Source: Chloroflexota bacterium
GTDB lineage: Bacteria > Chloroflexota > Anaerolineae > Aggregatilineales > Phototrophicaceae
Length of the DNA: 64,000 nt
Direction: 5' to 3'
Assembly: GCA_011525385.1 (NCBI GenBank)
Contig: WTGF01000059.1
Coordinates: 101,193-165,192, forward strand
The position numbers and the translations under genes were made by a program. The notes below the pieces were generated by a model that was not told where the DNA came from, searched no databases, and saw only the letters and a program-made list of their open reading frames with translations. Shown here piece after piece: positions 1-8,981 of this stretch (the stretch's first letter is position 1; each line of letters starts with the position of its first letter).

Positions 1-2
1 AA

Positions 3-1490
3 ATTGTCGAGGTGCAAACCGATTTTAACCCCCGCGCCTCGTTGCCAAGTTTCCATTTGGTAGGTTTGGCGGGTATCGCTGTCAAAGAAAGCAAAGAGCG
101 CGCCCGTTCCGCGATTCGCAACAGCGGTCTGCGCTTCCCGAACAAGTCCTATGTCGTCAATCTGTCACCCGCCGATATCCACAAGCACGGTCCCGCCTAC
201 GATTTAGCGATCGCAATCGGCGTGCTGGCGGCGACCGATCAAATCCCTTTGCATACGCTGGAAAATGCCTTGTTCATCGGCGAGCTGTCCCTGGACGGCA
301 GCATCCGGCACGTCAAAGGCGTGATGCCGATGGTCTACACCGCCCGGCAGCATGATATCGAGACTGTTTACGTACCGGAAGAAGACGCTGCCGAAGCCGG
401 CTTGATTGAAGATGTCAAAATCATACCGGTGCGTTCCATCGGACAATTGGTTGAACACCTGTACCAATTGAATCCGGTCCAGCCCTACCGCACCGATCCC
501 TCAGCAATGAATGGGCCTGATTTGCTGACCGATGGGCTGGTCGACTTCGCCGACATCCGCGGACAGGAACATGTCAAGCGCGCTCTTGAGGTCTCCGCGG
601 CCGGCAATCACAATATCATGCTTTCGGGTCCGCCAGGCGCCGGAAAGAGCCTGCAAGCCCGTTCCATGCCCGGTATTCTGCCGTCATTGACCTTGCAAGA
701 AGCATTGGAAGTGACGCGAATCTATTCCATCGTGGACATGCTGTCGCAGGACAATCCTTTGATACGGCAGAGGCCCTTCCGCGCGCCTCACCATACGATT
801 TCGCAGGTTGGGCTGGTCGGCGGGGGCAGCATTCCCAAGCCCGGCGAAATCAGTCTGGCGCACCGCGGTGTGCTCTTCCTGGACGAAATCAATGAATTGC
901 CGGTCAAAGTGTTGGAGGTGCTGCGACAACCAATTGAGGACAAAGTTGTCACTATCAGCCGCGCCCAGGGCAGCATCACCTTCCCCGCCAATTTCCTGCT
1001 GGTTGGCGCGCGCAATCCTTGTCCTTGCGGCTTCTATGGCGACCCGACGCAAGCCTGCAACTGTACGCCCAATCAGATCAAGCGTTACCAGACCAGGCTC
1101 TCCGGTCCCTTATTGGATCGTATCGATATGCATGTGGATGTGCCGCGGGTGGATTTCGACAAGCTGATGGGTCGAGGCGAAGGTGAAAGCTCAGTAGAGA
1201 TCCGACGGCGGGTCGAAGCCGCGCGAGCAATTCAGATCGACCGTTTTGAAGCGTACCCAGGTCTATATGCCAATGCCGATATGTCCGTCAGCGAAATTGA
1301 CCAGTTCTGCGCGATGACGGCGGAAGCGCGGCAGGTGTTGACGCTTTCCGTGCGCAAACTGCAGTTGAGCGCGCGCAGCTATCACCGTGTGCTCAAGCTG
1401 AGCCGCACGATCGCCGATCTGGATGCTTCAGCTGACATTCATGTGCATCACATTGCCGAAGCGCTGCAATATCGGCCGCATAGCGACTGA
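3..1490 (+). CDS. YifB/ComM-type Mg-chelatase-like AAA+ ATPase, 5' end cut off by the window
   Basis: The reading frame is open to the left edge and the first in-frame codons (I-V-E-V) match the family's usual N-terminal strand, so the GTG at 12 is not the real start and roughly 15-20 residues are missing. Counting from that GTG, the Lon-like N-terminal domain is followed by a Walker A motif (GPPGAGKS, about residues 206-213), Walker B (GVLFLDE, about 286-292), a CPCG...CNC cysteine cluster (337-351) and a C-terminal Mg-chelatase domain. In Haemophilus and Vibrio, ComM is a hexameric branch-migration helicase acting on transforming DNA. That role is family knowledge; no competence genes except comF lie in the window. 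The gene ends at TGA before a convergent gene. Confidence 0.93.
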   Translation: MVEVQTDFNPRASLPSFHLVGLAGIAVKESKERARSAIRNSGLRFPNKSYVVNLSPADIHKHGPAYDLAIAIGVLAATDQIPLHTLENALFIGELSLDGSIRHVKGVMPMVYTARQHDIETVYVPEEDAAEAGLIEDVKIIPVRSIGQLVEHLYQLNPVQPYRTDPSAMNGPDLLTDGLVDFADIRGQEHVKRALEVSAAGNHNIMLSGPPGAGKSLQARSMPGILPSLTLQEALEVTRIYSIVDMLSQDNPLIRQRPFRAPHHTISQVGLVGGGSIPKPGEISLAHRGVLFLDEINELPVKVLEVLRQPIEDKVVTISRAQGSITFPANFLLVGARNPCPCGFYGDPTQACNCTPNQIKRYQTRLSGPLLDRIDMHVDVPRVDFDKLMGRGEGESSVEIRRRVEAARAIQIDRFEAYPGLYANADMSVSEIDQFCAMTAEARQVLTLSVRKLQLSARSYHRVLKLSRTIADLDASADIHVHHIAEALQYRPHSD

Positions 1491-1536
1491 CAGTTTTCTA
1501 AGGTCGTTAGAGGCGGACATAGTGTTTGGGCGAGCT

Positions 1537-2448
1537 CTATTCAACGTCGAGCCCGAAGCGATGCGCGAGTTGAATCTCCAGGACACGATCCAGACTGAAA
1601 TTGTCTATCTGAACATAGGATGCCGCCGTCGCGGCCAGCGCAGCCTTTGGCGCCAGACCGATCAATTCCGTAGCTTGCACCGCCACCCCCAGTGCATGCG
1701 CCTCTTGGCGCACGGCTTCTAGCGCGCGATGGATTGACGTGATTCTGTAATTCGTCAGATTCATCGATACCTGCGCCGATCCCTTAACCAAGAGTCCCAG
1801 CGCCATGAGATGAGGCAGGCCGCCGGAAGACTCGCGTACAGCCCTAGCGATGCGACGAGCGACTGCGACATCGTCTGTCGACAGGTAGACATTGAAAGCG
1901 ATCAAGATATCGCGCGCGCCGATCGCGCAGGCGCCCGCGCTGCTCAAAAAGCGCGGGCCATAATCCGGACGGCGATCATCACGCGATCTGATACATTCGC
2001 GAAGTCGCTCATAACCACCACGACGGATGTACGCCAGCCTCTTATACCTGTCCCGAAGCGCCGCCTCTCCGTACAGGAAAACAGGTATCCGCAGTTCCTT
2101 GCCGACGCGCGCGCCAAGCTCGCGGGCCAGCCGCACACAGTCATCCATGCTCACGTTATACAGCGGCACGAATGGCACGACATCGGCGGCGCCAATACGC
2201 GGGTGCTGCCCGGAATGACGATCCATATCGATTAACGCTGCTGCAACCTGTATCCCCGTGAACCCCGCCTCGACCACCGCTGCCGGTTCGCCAGCGAAGG
2301 TGACAACCGACCGGTTGTGATCGACGTCGCTTTCCCAACCGAGCACCGCCACGCCGTCGGTCGCCGATATAGCTGCGACGATTTCGCCAACAACCTCGGT
2401 CCTCCGTCCCTCGGAGAAATTCGCCACACATTCAACGATCCGTTGCAT
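1537..2448 (-). CDS. ftcD: Glutamate formimidoyltransferase (stand-alone)
   Basis: A 303-residue protein matching the N- and C-subdomains of formiminotransferase. The start (RIVECVANFSEGR) and the DRHSGQHPRIGAADVVPF block are characteristic, and H82 in QHPRIGA corresponds to the catalytic histidine. The enzyme transfers the formimino group of N-formiminoglutamate to tetrahydrofolate, the last step of one histidine-degradation route. The fused cyclodeaminase domain of the mammalian enzyme (about 540 residues) is absent, so a separate cyclodeaminase would be needed. No other hut genes are nearby. It is divergent from the PEP carboxylase gene, with about 175 bp between the two starts. Confidence 0.9.
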   Translation of the reverse strand: MQRIVECVANFSEGRRTEVVGEIVAAISATDGVAVLGWESDVDHNRSVVTFAGEPAAVVEAGFTGIQVAAALIDMDRHSGQHPRIGAADVVPFVPLYNVSMDDCVRLARELGARVGKELRIPVFLYGEAALRDRYKRLAYIRRGGYERLRECIRSRDDRRPDYGPRFLSSAGACAIGARDILIAFNVYLSTDDVAVARRIARAVRESSGGLPHLMALGLLVKGSAQVSMNLTNYRITSIHRALEAVRQEAHALGVAVQATELIGLAPKAALAATAASYVQIDNFSLDRVLEIQLAHRFGLDVE

Positions 2449-2622
2449 ACCCTTTGCCAGTGTTCAATCAAATGAGAATCCATGTCGGTCAAGATCTTCA
2501 TCATACCAGATCGAAATCTCTACAGCAGCCATCTCAAATTGCTCTGGATAAGGCTCCCAATTTGAACTATAGTGCGGCGAGCGGGCAAAGCTACGACCTG
2601 CCCGGTCAACGGAGAGACAGCT

Positions 2623-5319
2623 ATGAGCGACGGGCAAAAGACCGGGGGTTCTTCACTGAGCAAGGATATCCGGACTTTGGGAAACCTCCTCGGTGTCATT
2701 ATCCAGGAGCAGGAAGGTATCGAGGCATTTGACCTGGTGGAGGAGATACGGGCTGTTTCCAAGGCGCGGCGTAGCGGCGATGCGGAGGCGGCATTCAAGC
2801 TCGCCCATCGTTTGGAGTCCCTGCCGCTAGAATCCAAAAGTGTGCTCATTAAGGCCTTCTCCAACTATTTCCAATTGATAAATATTGCCGAGGACTTGCA
2901 GCGCATTCGCGTGATTCGCCAGCGAGAGGCCAAGGACACCCTCAAAGAATCGATCCGAAACGCGGTGCGCGCGCTGAAGGAGAACGGAAAAAGCGCCGAC
3001 CAGGTTCGGGGCCTTCTCAACCAGACGCGTCTTCGGCTCGTGCTCACGGCGCATCCATCCGAAGCCAAGCGCCAGGAGATTCTCATCAAGCTGCGCCAGA
3101 TCGCTTCCATGATGGAAGTACGCGACCGGCATAATCTACTCCCGCGCGAACTGCGCAAACTGGAAGGCGATCTGGCGGAAGAAGTCGAAGAACTCTGGCA
3201 GACCCGCCCTATTCGAGCGACCAAGAAACAAGTTGCCGACGAAGTTGCCTTTGGCATTTATTTCATACGTTCGGTTGTCGTCGATGTCGTGATCGACATT
3301 TACGAAGATCTCCAGGGTGCGCTGGAAGCATATTACCCGGACGACGATTGGTCGGAGTTGCCGCCGGTATTGCGTTACGCATCCTGGATTGGCGGCGACC
3401 GCGATGGCAACCCAAACGTGACAACTGATGTTACGCTGCAAACCCTGGCGACTTTGCGCCGGACCGCGCGCCAGATTTACCTTGAGGAAGTCGAGAATCT
3501 GACACAGAACTTGACCCAAGATACCGAGAGCGCCGGCGTCTCCCCCGACCTTCGCTCGGCGCTGAGCAACGACAGCGAGGCGCGCGAGTTGTATCCGGGC
3601 GAGGTTTATCGCCAGCAGATGTCCAGGATTCATGCTCGGCTGACAGATGACAGCTACCGTTCCAGCCGCGAACTACTGGACGATCTGTTAGTGGTACAGC
3701 GCAGCCTGAAAGGGCATCGAGGTACGCGCTCTGCCATGGGCGCCGTGCAACGCCTGGTGCGGAAGGTCCGCTTGTTCGGTTTGCACCTGGTTCCGCTTGA
3801 AGTGCGTGAAGACGCGGGCTTGCACGCGGCAGCCCTGGACGAGATGTTCCGATTCTTTGATATCAATGACGGATATCTCTCGCTGCCTGAAGAAGAAAAG
3901 CAGGACTTGCTAAGTTTTGAGATACGCAATCGCCGCCCTCTATTCCCGATGGACATCAGCGTGTTCACTGAAACGACGCAAAGTATCATTCGAACATGGC
4001 AGATGATCAGCACTGCGCATCGGCAAAATGACCCTATCGTGATAGATACCGTAATCGCCAGTATGTCGAAGCAGCCCAGCGATGTTTTGACAATGTTGCT
4101 ATTCGCCCGAGAAGTCGGCATCGACAGCGATGTCTACATCGTGCCTTTGTTCGAGACCATAGACGACTTGTATCGAGCGCCGGAGATCATGACACAGCTG
4201 TTCAATAACATCGAATACCGCAAGTACCTGAATTCGCGTTCAGGCAAGCGCGGCTTGCGTCAACAAGTCATGATCGGTTACTCCGACAGCGGCAAGGACG
4301 GGGGCTATCTGGCGTCGAACTGGAATCTCTACAACGCCCAGCGAATTCTGACCAGCACCTGCGTTGATCGAGGACTGTCCCTGGAATTGTTCCATGGTCG
4401 CGGCGGCAGTATCGGGAGAGGCGGCGGGCCAACCAACCGCGCAATCTTGTCGCAACCGCCGGAGTCTTTGCGCGGAGGCGTCAAGATCACCGAGCAGGGC
4501 GAGGTCATCGCCTATCGTTATAGCAACAAGGGCATTGCTCATCGCCACCTCAATCAAGTCATGAATGCAGTCTTGATTGGCATGGGCCTGCAAGAGGAAC
4601 GGCACGTGCCGCCGGATTATCTGCTGGCCATGGCTGAATTGTCGCGGATGAGCAGCGAGGCATACCGGCATTTTGTCTACGAGAGCGACGGCTTTATCGA
4701 ATACTGGCAACAAGCGACGCCAATCAACGAATTGAGCATGATGCAGATCAGTTCCCGCCCGGCAAAGCGTACAAAAAAAGGTGGTTTCGCCGCGATGCGC
4801 GCCATTCCCTGGATGTTCAGTTGGATGCAGAGCCGCGCCATCGTGCCCAGTTGGTACGGGATCGGCAGCGCCTTCCAGAGCTATTGCGAAAGTTATAGCG
4901 ACGGCATTGACCGCCTGCGCGAGATGTATCAAAAATGGGCCTTCTTCAACGCCATCATCGACAATGCGCAGTTGGACGTTGCCAAAGCGGATATGGGCAT
5001 TGCCGAGCTATATGCCTCGTTAGTAGATCCGCCGGAGCTGCGCGGCCACTTCTTTCAACGTATCAAGAATGAGCATGCCCTCAGCAGCGCGATGATTATG
5101 AAAGTCACTCAGCAGGATGGTTTGCTCTCCAATATGGCGGCGATAAAGACCTCGATTGAACGGCGGAATCCGTATGTCGATCCCCTCAACTTCATGCAGG
5201 TTGCGTTGCTGCGGGAACTGCGACAACTTGACTCGGACGCCAACGACCGCGATGCGGTATTAGGAGCTACATTGGCTACGATCAACGGGATTGCCGCGGG
5301 AATGAAAACGACCGGCTAA
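2623..5319 (+). CDS. ppc: Phosphoenolpyruvate carboxylase
   Basis: Carboxylates PEP to oxaloacetate, an anaplerotic entry to the TCA cycle. I chose ATG 2623 because GGAGAGA lies 6 nt upstream (2611-2617); the frame is open further upstream to a GTG at 2572 without a ribosome site. The resulting 898 residues are normal for bacterial PEPC. Conserved blocks are visible: LTAHPSE (catalytic His about 144), GGDRDGNPNVT, GYSDSGKDGG (about 549), FHGRGGSIGRGGGP (about 589), and a C-terminus ending GIAAGMKTTG, close to the invariant AGMxNTG end but with Lys-Thr before Thr-Gly. The stop lies 1 nt from the stop of the convergent VOC gene. Citrate synthase, aconitase and KorAB further along supply the next TCA steps. 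Confidence 0.97.
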   Translation: MSDGQKTGGSSLSKDIRTLGNLLGVIIQEQEGIEAFDLVEEIRAVSKARRSGDAEAAFKLAHRLESLPLESKSVLIKAFSNYFQLINIAEDLQRIRVIRQREAKDTLKESIRNAVRALKENGKSADQVRGLLNQTRLRLVLTAHPSEAKRQEILIKLRQIASMMEVRDRHNLLPRELRKLEGDLAEEVEELWQTRPIRATKKQVADEVAFGIYFIRSVVVDVVIDIYEDLQGALEAYYPDDDWSELPPVLRYASWIGGDRDGNPNVTTDVTLQTLATLRRTARQIYLEEVENLTQNLTQDTESAGVSPDLRSALSNDSEARELYPGEVYRQQMSRIHARLTDDSYRSSRELLDDLLVVQRSLKGHRGTRSAMGAVQRLVRKVRLFGLHLVPLEVREDAGLHAAALDEMFRFFDINDGYLSLPEEEKQDLLSFEIRNRRPLFPMDISVFTETTQSIIRTWQMISTAHRQNDPIVIDTVIASMSKQPSDVLTMLLFAREVGIDSDVYIVPLFETIDDLYRAPEIMTQLFNNIEYRKYLNSRSGKRGLRQQVMIGYSDSGKDGGYLASNWNLYNAQRILTSTCVDRGLSLELFHGRGGSIGRGGGPTNRAILSQPPESLRGGVKITEQGEVIAYRYSNKGIAHRHLNQVMNAVLIGMGLQEERHVPPDYLLAMAELSRMSSEAYRHFVYESDGFIEYWQQATPINELSMMQISSRPAKRTKKGGFAAMRAIPWMFSWMQSRAIVPSWYGIGSAFQSYCESYSDGIDRLREMYQKWAFFNAIIDNAQLDVAKADMGIAELYASLVDPPELRGHFFQRIKNEHALSSAMIMKVTQQDGLLSNMAAIKTSIERRNPYVDPLNFMQVALLRELRQLDSDANDRDAVLGATLATINGIAAGMKTTG

Positions 5320-5320
5320 G

Positions 5321-5713
5321 TCATGTCCCGGGCGAGGGCCAGTCCGGCGTCGTGAAGCGCTGTATTTCCAATAGATAACCGTCGGGATCCCGGACAAAGA
5401 AATGATAAATCCCGTATCGTTCGTTGGCGCGCGGCGCGTGCTCGCAGGTCCAGCCCCGCGATGTGATACGCTGGTACCAACCGTCTACATCCGCCGTGAC
5501 CAGGGTGAAAATGAGACCGTCTTGGCTTGTCGCGCCGGTTTCGCGCTCGCAAATGCCCAGGAAGGCCGAGCCGCCTGTCACGCGATATATGCGGCAACTG
5601 CCTTGGTCGAGAACGAGCGGAAAGCCAAGTATGTCTTGGTAGAACTGTCCAGAACGCCCGAGGTCGCGGACATAGAGAAAGGTAATCTGTGCATCTATAG
5701 GCGGGGTCTGCAT
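5321..5713 (-). CDS. VOC-superfamily protein (glyoxalase/bleomycin-resistance fold)
   Basis: A 130-residue protein with the paired beta-alpha-beta-beta-beta layout of the vicinal oxygen chelate superfamily: an N-terminal FLYVRDLGRSGQFYQDILGF unit and a C-terminal YHFFVRDPDGYLLEIQRF unit. The C-terminal Glu (YLLEI) is the usual metal ligand, but no histidine stands in the first-strand position, so metal binding and enzymatic activity are uncertain. Substrate cannot be read from the sequence. It lies convergent to ppc with 1 nt between stop codons, and just downstream of the M1-like peptidase gene on the same strand. Confidence 0.8.
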   Translation of the reverse strand: MQTPPIDAQITFLYVRDLGRSGQFYQDILGFPLVLDQGSCRIYRVTGGSAFLGICERETGATSQDGLIFTLVTADVDGWYQRITSRGWTCEHAPRANERYGIYHFFVRDPDGYLLEIQRFTTPDWPSPGT

Positions 5714-5755
5714 TGGGAAACTGGCCTCGCGCTTACCCGTCGAAACTTTGAAGAT

Positions 5756-7393
5756 TTAACCTGAAGACGATCCAACTTGTGTATCGTCGACGCTCTCGGC
5801 AAAAGCAAATAGCGAATCCACGCCGGGATCGCGCAGGAATTCATTCCGCGTCTCAATAGTTAATGGCGCTTGTTCCGCGGGCAGCAAACCCCAGAACAAT
5901 TTTGGATCCACAACTTGTCCGGTTCCAATCTCGGCATAGCTTCGCAGCAGTTGGAAGAATTGCTCGTCCCCCATATCTTGGCGCAAATTATGCAGCATCT
6001 GCGCGCCGCGAAGATAAATCGCGTTGATGTATTCACGGAAGGTATTGAACTCGTAGACCTTGCTATCAACATCGCCCTGCGGGAAATAACCTGCCACGCG
6101 AAAGGTCCACCACCAATTCTTGTCTGCCGGATAATGCGATTCGATGAACAGGTACTCGCTGTAGGTCGCCAAGGCTTCGTCAAGCCAGGGATGGAGCGCC
6201 GCATCGCTTCCAATAAGCGCATACCACCACTGATGAGCGATTTCGTGAACGGATACCAGCGTCAGATAGTTATAGACTGTCCCGTCAAACTGGGCGAACC
6301 AGGCCGAGCCCACATAGACCAGGCCGGTAAACTCCATACCATCGGGGAAGTCGCCCTGTACGACAACCAGTCGATCACGGGGGTATTTGCCAAAGAGCCT
6401 TTCAAACAATTCCAGCGCCTGAATCGTTATTGTTAAAACATGGGATGCGCTATTCTTTCCGTTGATATTGACGCCCGCTTGTGAATCGCGCAGCGTGTAA
6501 ACGGCGACGTCAACTCCGCTAGCGGTAAGGCCTTCGAGAAGTTGAAACTTCTCGCTGAGGCTGAGGGCAAAGTCGCGCGATCCCCGCAATTCGACTTGCC
6601 ACAGGCCCGGCTCCAATTCCTTGATTTCGCCCGGCGCAGCCAGTTTCAGGTCCTCCGTCGCGTCTTGCACATGCACTTCCACCCGCCAATCCGCAACATC
6701 GTAGACGATCTGTTCTCCGAAGTATGCGGGGCTGTGGATGCGCCATTCCTTGTTTATGCGCGCGGCGACGTTCGGCAGAAAATGCGCCAAATTCAGCTGA
6801 CGCGGACTGTAACCGAAAAAACCGCGAAAGGCGCGCATGCCATCTCGTATTACATCGGGCAGCAAGCGAAACCGAATCTCGATTTCTATCGCGCAGCCCG
6901 GGGGCAAGGCGATGGCCAGCGGGATCTTCAGCCTATTGGAGTCAAGTTCGTGATACGCGGGAGACTCGTCGACCAATAGCTCGTTGAGCACAAAGCTGCC
7001 ATCCCATTGGTTGGCCTGAACGTCCAGGACAATGGACTCCAAAGAAACGTCTTCACGATTCGTGAAAGAAAGGAGTTGATCAACGCTGGCAGCCTTCTGC
7101 GCATAGTCAATATCAACCCGGGCAGCAACTTGACGGGCGGAGCTTGCGCCATCATCAATTCCACAGGCATATGGATACGAGGGCGTGGATTCGACGGGCG
7201 CGACCGGCGCTGCTGTATTCTCCGAGGCTGGGCTTGGGGTCGGTGAAGCGGGCTCGCTGGTGGCGTCGAGACGCAGATTCGGCGCATTCGACGGCGCCGA
7301 ATTTGCGTCTGGCGGGATACTGCCGAGATTGCATGCGCATAGCAACGCGCAGGCCAACGCTGTCAAGCCGAGTAATCTGAGCATGATCTGCAT
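5756..7393 (-). CDS. Predicted lipoprotein of the M1 (gluzincin) metallopeptidase family
   Basis: From ATG 7393 the protein is 545 residues. The frame continues upstream to a TTG at 7420, but the hydrophobic start MQIMLRLLGLTALACALLCAC reads as a lipoprotein signal with the cleavage Cys at its end. A Ser/Pro/Ala-rich linker follows, then a beta-rich N-terminal domain and the catalytic core. The zinc site HEIAH, 18 residues, then Glu (WLDEALATYSEY) is intact, so it is probably an active aminopeptidase anchored outside the membrane. The exopeptidase GAMEN-like loop is not obvious (GMEFTG is the nearest match), so specificity is open. It is divergent from the ubiA-like gene. Confidence 0.85.
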   Translation of the reverse strand: MQIMLRLLGLTALACALLCACNLGSIPPDANSAPSNAPNLRLDATSEPASPTPSPASENTAAPVAPVESTPSYPYACGIDDGASSARQVAARVDIDYAQKAASVDQLLSFTNREDVSLESIVLDVQANQWDGSFVLNELLVDESPAYHELDSNRLKIPLAIALPPGCAIEIEIRFRLLPDVIRDGMRAFRGFFGYSPRQLNLAHFLPNVAARINKEWRIHSPAYFGEQIVYDVADWRVEVHVQDATEDLKLAAPGEIKELEPGLWQVELRGSRDFALSLSEKFQLLEGLTASGVDVAVYTLRDSQAGVNINGKNSASHVLTITIQALELFERLFGKYPRDRLVVVQGDFPDGMEFTGLVYVGSAWFAQFDGTVYNYLTLVSVHEIAHQWWYALIGSDAALHPWLDEALATYSEYLFIESHYPADKNWWWTFRVAGYFPQGDVDSKVYEFNTFREYINAIYLRGAQMLHNLRQDMGDEQFFQLLRSYAEIGTGQVVDPKLFWGLLPAEQAPLTIETRNEFLRDPGVDSLFAFAESVDDTQVGSSSG

Positions 7394-7535
7394 CTTACAG
7401 CCGCTGGCCGCCCTGCACAATGTGCGGTTCCAGAGCGGCTTTCAATGACAATATGACCTTGTCGAAAAGATGTGTTATCCTTCCCGGCAAGTTTTACTTG
7501 CCCTTCCGCCGCCCGGCAGATGTCCGAGGTCGTCG

Positions 7536-8453
7536 ATGGACGCGACCGCAAATGTAAGTTTTCAGCAAAAGATCGTCGCGGCGACACGCCTGTCTCGCTG
7601 GCGTGAACATGTTCCATTTACGATTCCGCTTAGCCTCGTTGGAAGCCTGCTCGCGATACAAGCCACAGGAGCGGAGGTTGATTGGCGAGCCTTTGCAGTG
7701 ATCGCCGCAAACATTTTCTCAATGTCATTCGCATTTGTGATCAACAATATCGCCGACGCGCCGGATGACGCCTTGGATCCCCAGAAAATGCGCCGTAACG
7801 TGATAAGCAATGGCGTAATGTCGTCTCGCGAAGGATGGTTCCTGGCGGCGTTGACTGCGGCCTGCGCGCTGTTGCTCTATGCCCTAAGCGGCGTCTGGGC
7901 TCTGGCGATTGGCGGGGTAACGCTTGTTCTTTGTTTTTTGTACTCGGCGCACCCATTTCGGCTGAAGGCGCGTCCGGTCACAGATGTTTTGTCCCATGCC
8001 TTGATGCTCAGCGGTCTTTTGATGATGACGGGCTATTTCGCCTACGATACCGATCCCCAGGTCGCCTGGCTGGTGATACTCGCGGCGATACTCTTTTCGG
8101 CATACGGCCAATTTTACAATCAGATTGACGACTACGAGCTGGACAAATCAGCCGGACTCCAAAATACTGTCGTATTGCTGGGCAAGCCTTTGACGCGTCT
8201 GCTGAGTTTCGCGTCGTTGCTAGGCGCGCTTGCGTGCATGGCAGTCTCTATTCAATATGGCTTGTTCCCGCCCTGGCTGGGAACCTTCCTGATCATTGGT
8301 TTCCTCATCGTCCTGATGTTTCCCTGGGAATTCGATATGCGGGGCAACCTGGCAACGGACGGTGGCAACGTGCAGCGTCCGGGACTGATCGTCGCGAACC
8401 TGGTCGCGATGGTGTGGCTAGCGTCCGCGATGGGTGTGTTATCCATCGGATAA
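7536..8453 (+). CDS. UbiA-family membrane prenyltransferase
   Basis: A 305-residue polytopic protein (about eight or nine hydrophobic segments). Start ATG 7536 is preferred over the upstream in-frame codon at 7470 because GAGG sits 7 nt before it and the extra N-terminus is not family-like. Two Asp-rich motifs are present: NNIADAPDDALDP (about 70-82) and YNQIDDYELDKSAG (about 193-206). These bind the Mg-diphosphate of a prenyl donor in UbiA, MenA, chlorophyll synthase and protoheme IX farnesyltransferase. The aromatic acceptor cannot be decided from sequence, and no quinone, chlorophyll or heme gene flanks it. Confidence 0.85.
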   Translation: MDATANVSFQQKIVAATRLSRWREHVPFTIPLSLVGSLLAIQATGAEVDWRAFAVIAANIFSMSFAFVINNIADAPDDALDPQKMRRNVISNGVMSSREGWFLAALTAACALLLYALSGVWALAIGGVTLVLCFLYSAHPFRLKARPVTDVLSHALMLSGLLMMTGYFAYDTDPQVAWLVILAAILFSAYGQFYNQIDDYELDKSAGLQNTVVLLGKPLTRLLSFASLLGALACMAVSIQYGLFPPWLGTFLIIGFLIVLMFPWEFDMRGNLATDGGNVQRPGLIVANLVAMVWLASAMGVLSIG

Positions 8454-8502
8454 GCGCGTTGTGCTAGAATGGCGCTAAGGACAGCCACGATCGGGACAGA
8501 CC

Positions 8503-8895
8503 ATGGAAACGCTACATCAGATTTTATTCAACACACATATCTTGTATTCTTTGGCGCTGGGACTGTGGGCAACCATCATCGCCGCGCGTAAAGACCCCAT
8601 CGGCGGGAATTATTGGGGCGCCATGTTGACCTATGCGCTGCTGGCCGGCGTGACATTGCTGGTAGGCATTGCACTCTTGGCGACCGGATATCAGCCGCGC
8701 TCCGGCCGAGTGATTGTCTACGTACTTTACATGTTCTGGCTGGTGATCATCATGCCGGGCGCCTTCACCATGTTAAGAGGCCGTGACGATCGTTCCGCCG
8801 CCATCGCTTTTGCCCTGCTCGCATTCTTCAACTTCTCCACGTCAATCAGCATGATCGAACGTGAACTGGTAGGACCCTGGATCGAATTGACCTGA
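8503..8895 (+). CDS. Small integral membrane protein of unknown function
   Basis: A 130-residue protein with four clear hydrophobic segments (about 8-28, 42-62, 71-92, 102-117) and short polar ends. I do not recognise a family. CGGGA precedes the ATG. It lies 49 nt after the ubiA-like gene on the same strand and may be cotranscribed with it, so a link to the prenylated product is possible but unproven. Confidence 0.7.
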   Translation: METLHQILFNTHILYSLALGLWATIIAARKDPIGGNYWGAMLTYALLAGVTLLVGIALLATGYQPRSGRVIVYVLYMFWLVIIMPGAFTMLRGRDDRSAAIAFALLAFFNFSTSISMIERELVGPWIELT

Positions 8896-8981
8896 TACGG
8901 CCTGGCGTCAAGCACGGGGACGCACATGCGTAGTCGGGCCATGTTACAGCCGCGTTCGCGGGGGATTTGCGCGCGAAAGCA

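Noticed and set aside
2539..2573. TTGCTC and TATAGT as a ppc promoter
   Set aside because: The spacer is 23 nt, too long for a standard promoter.
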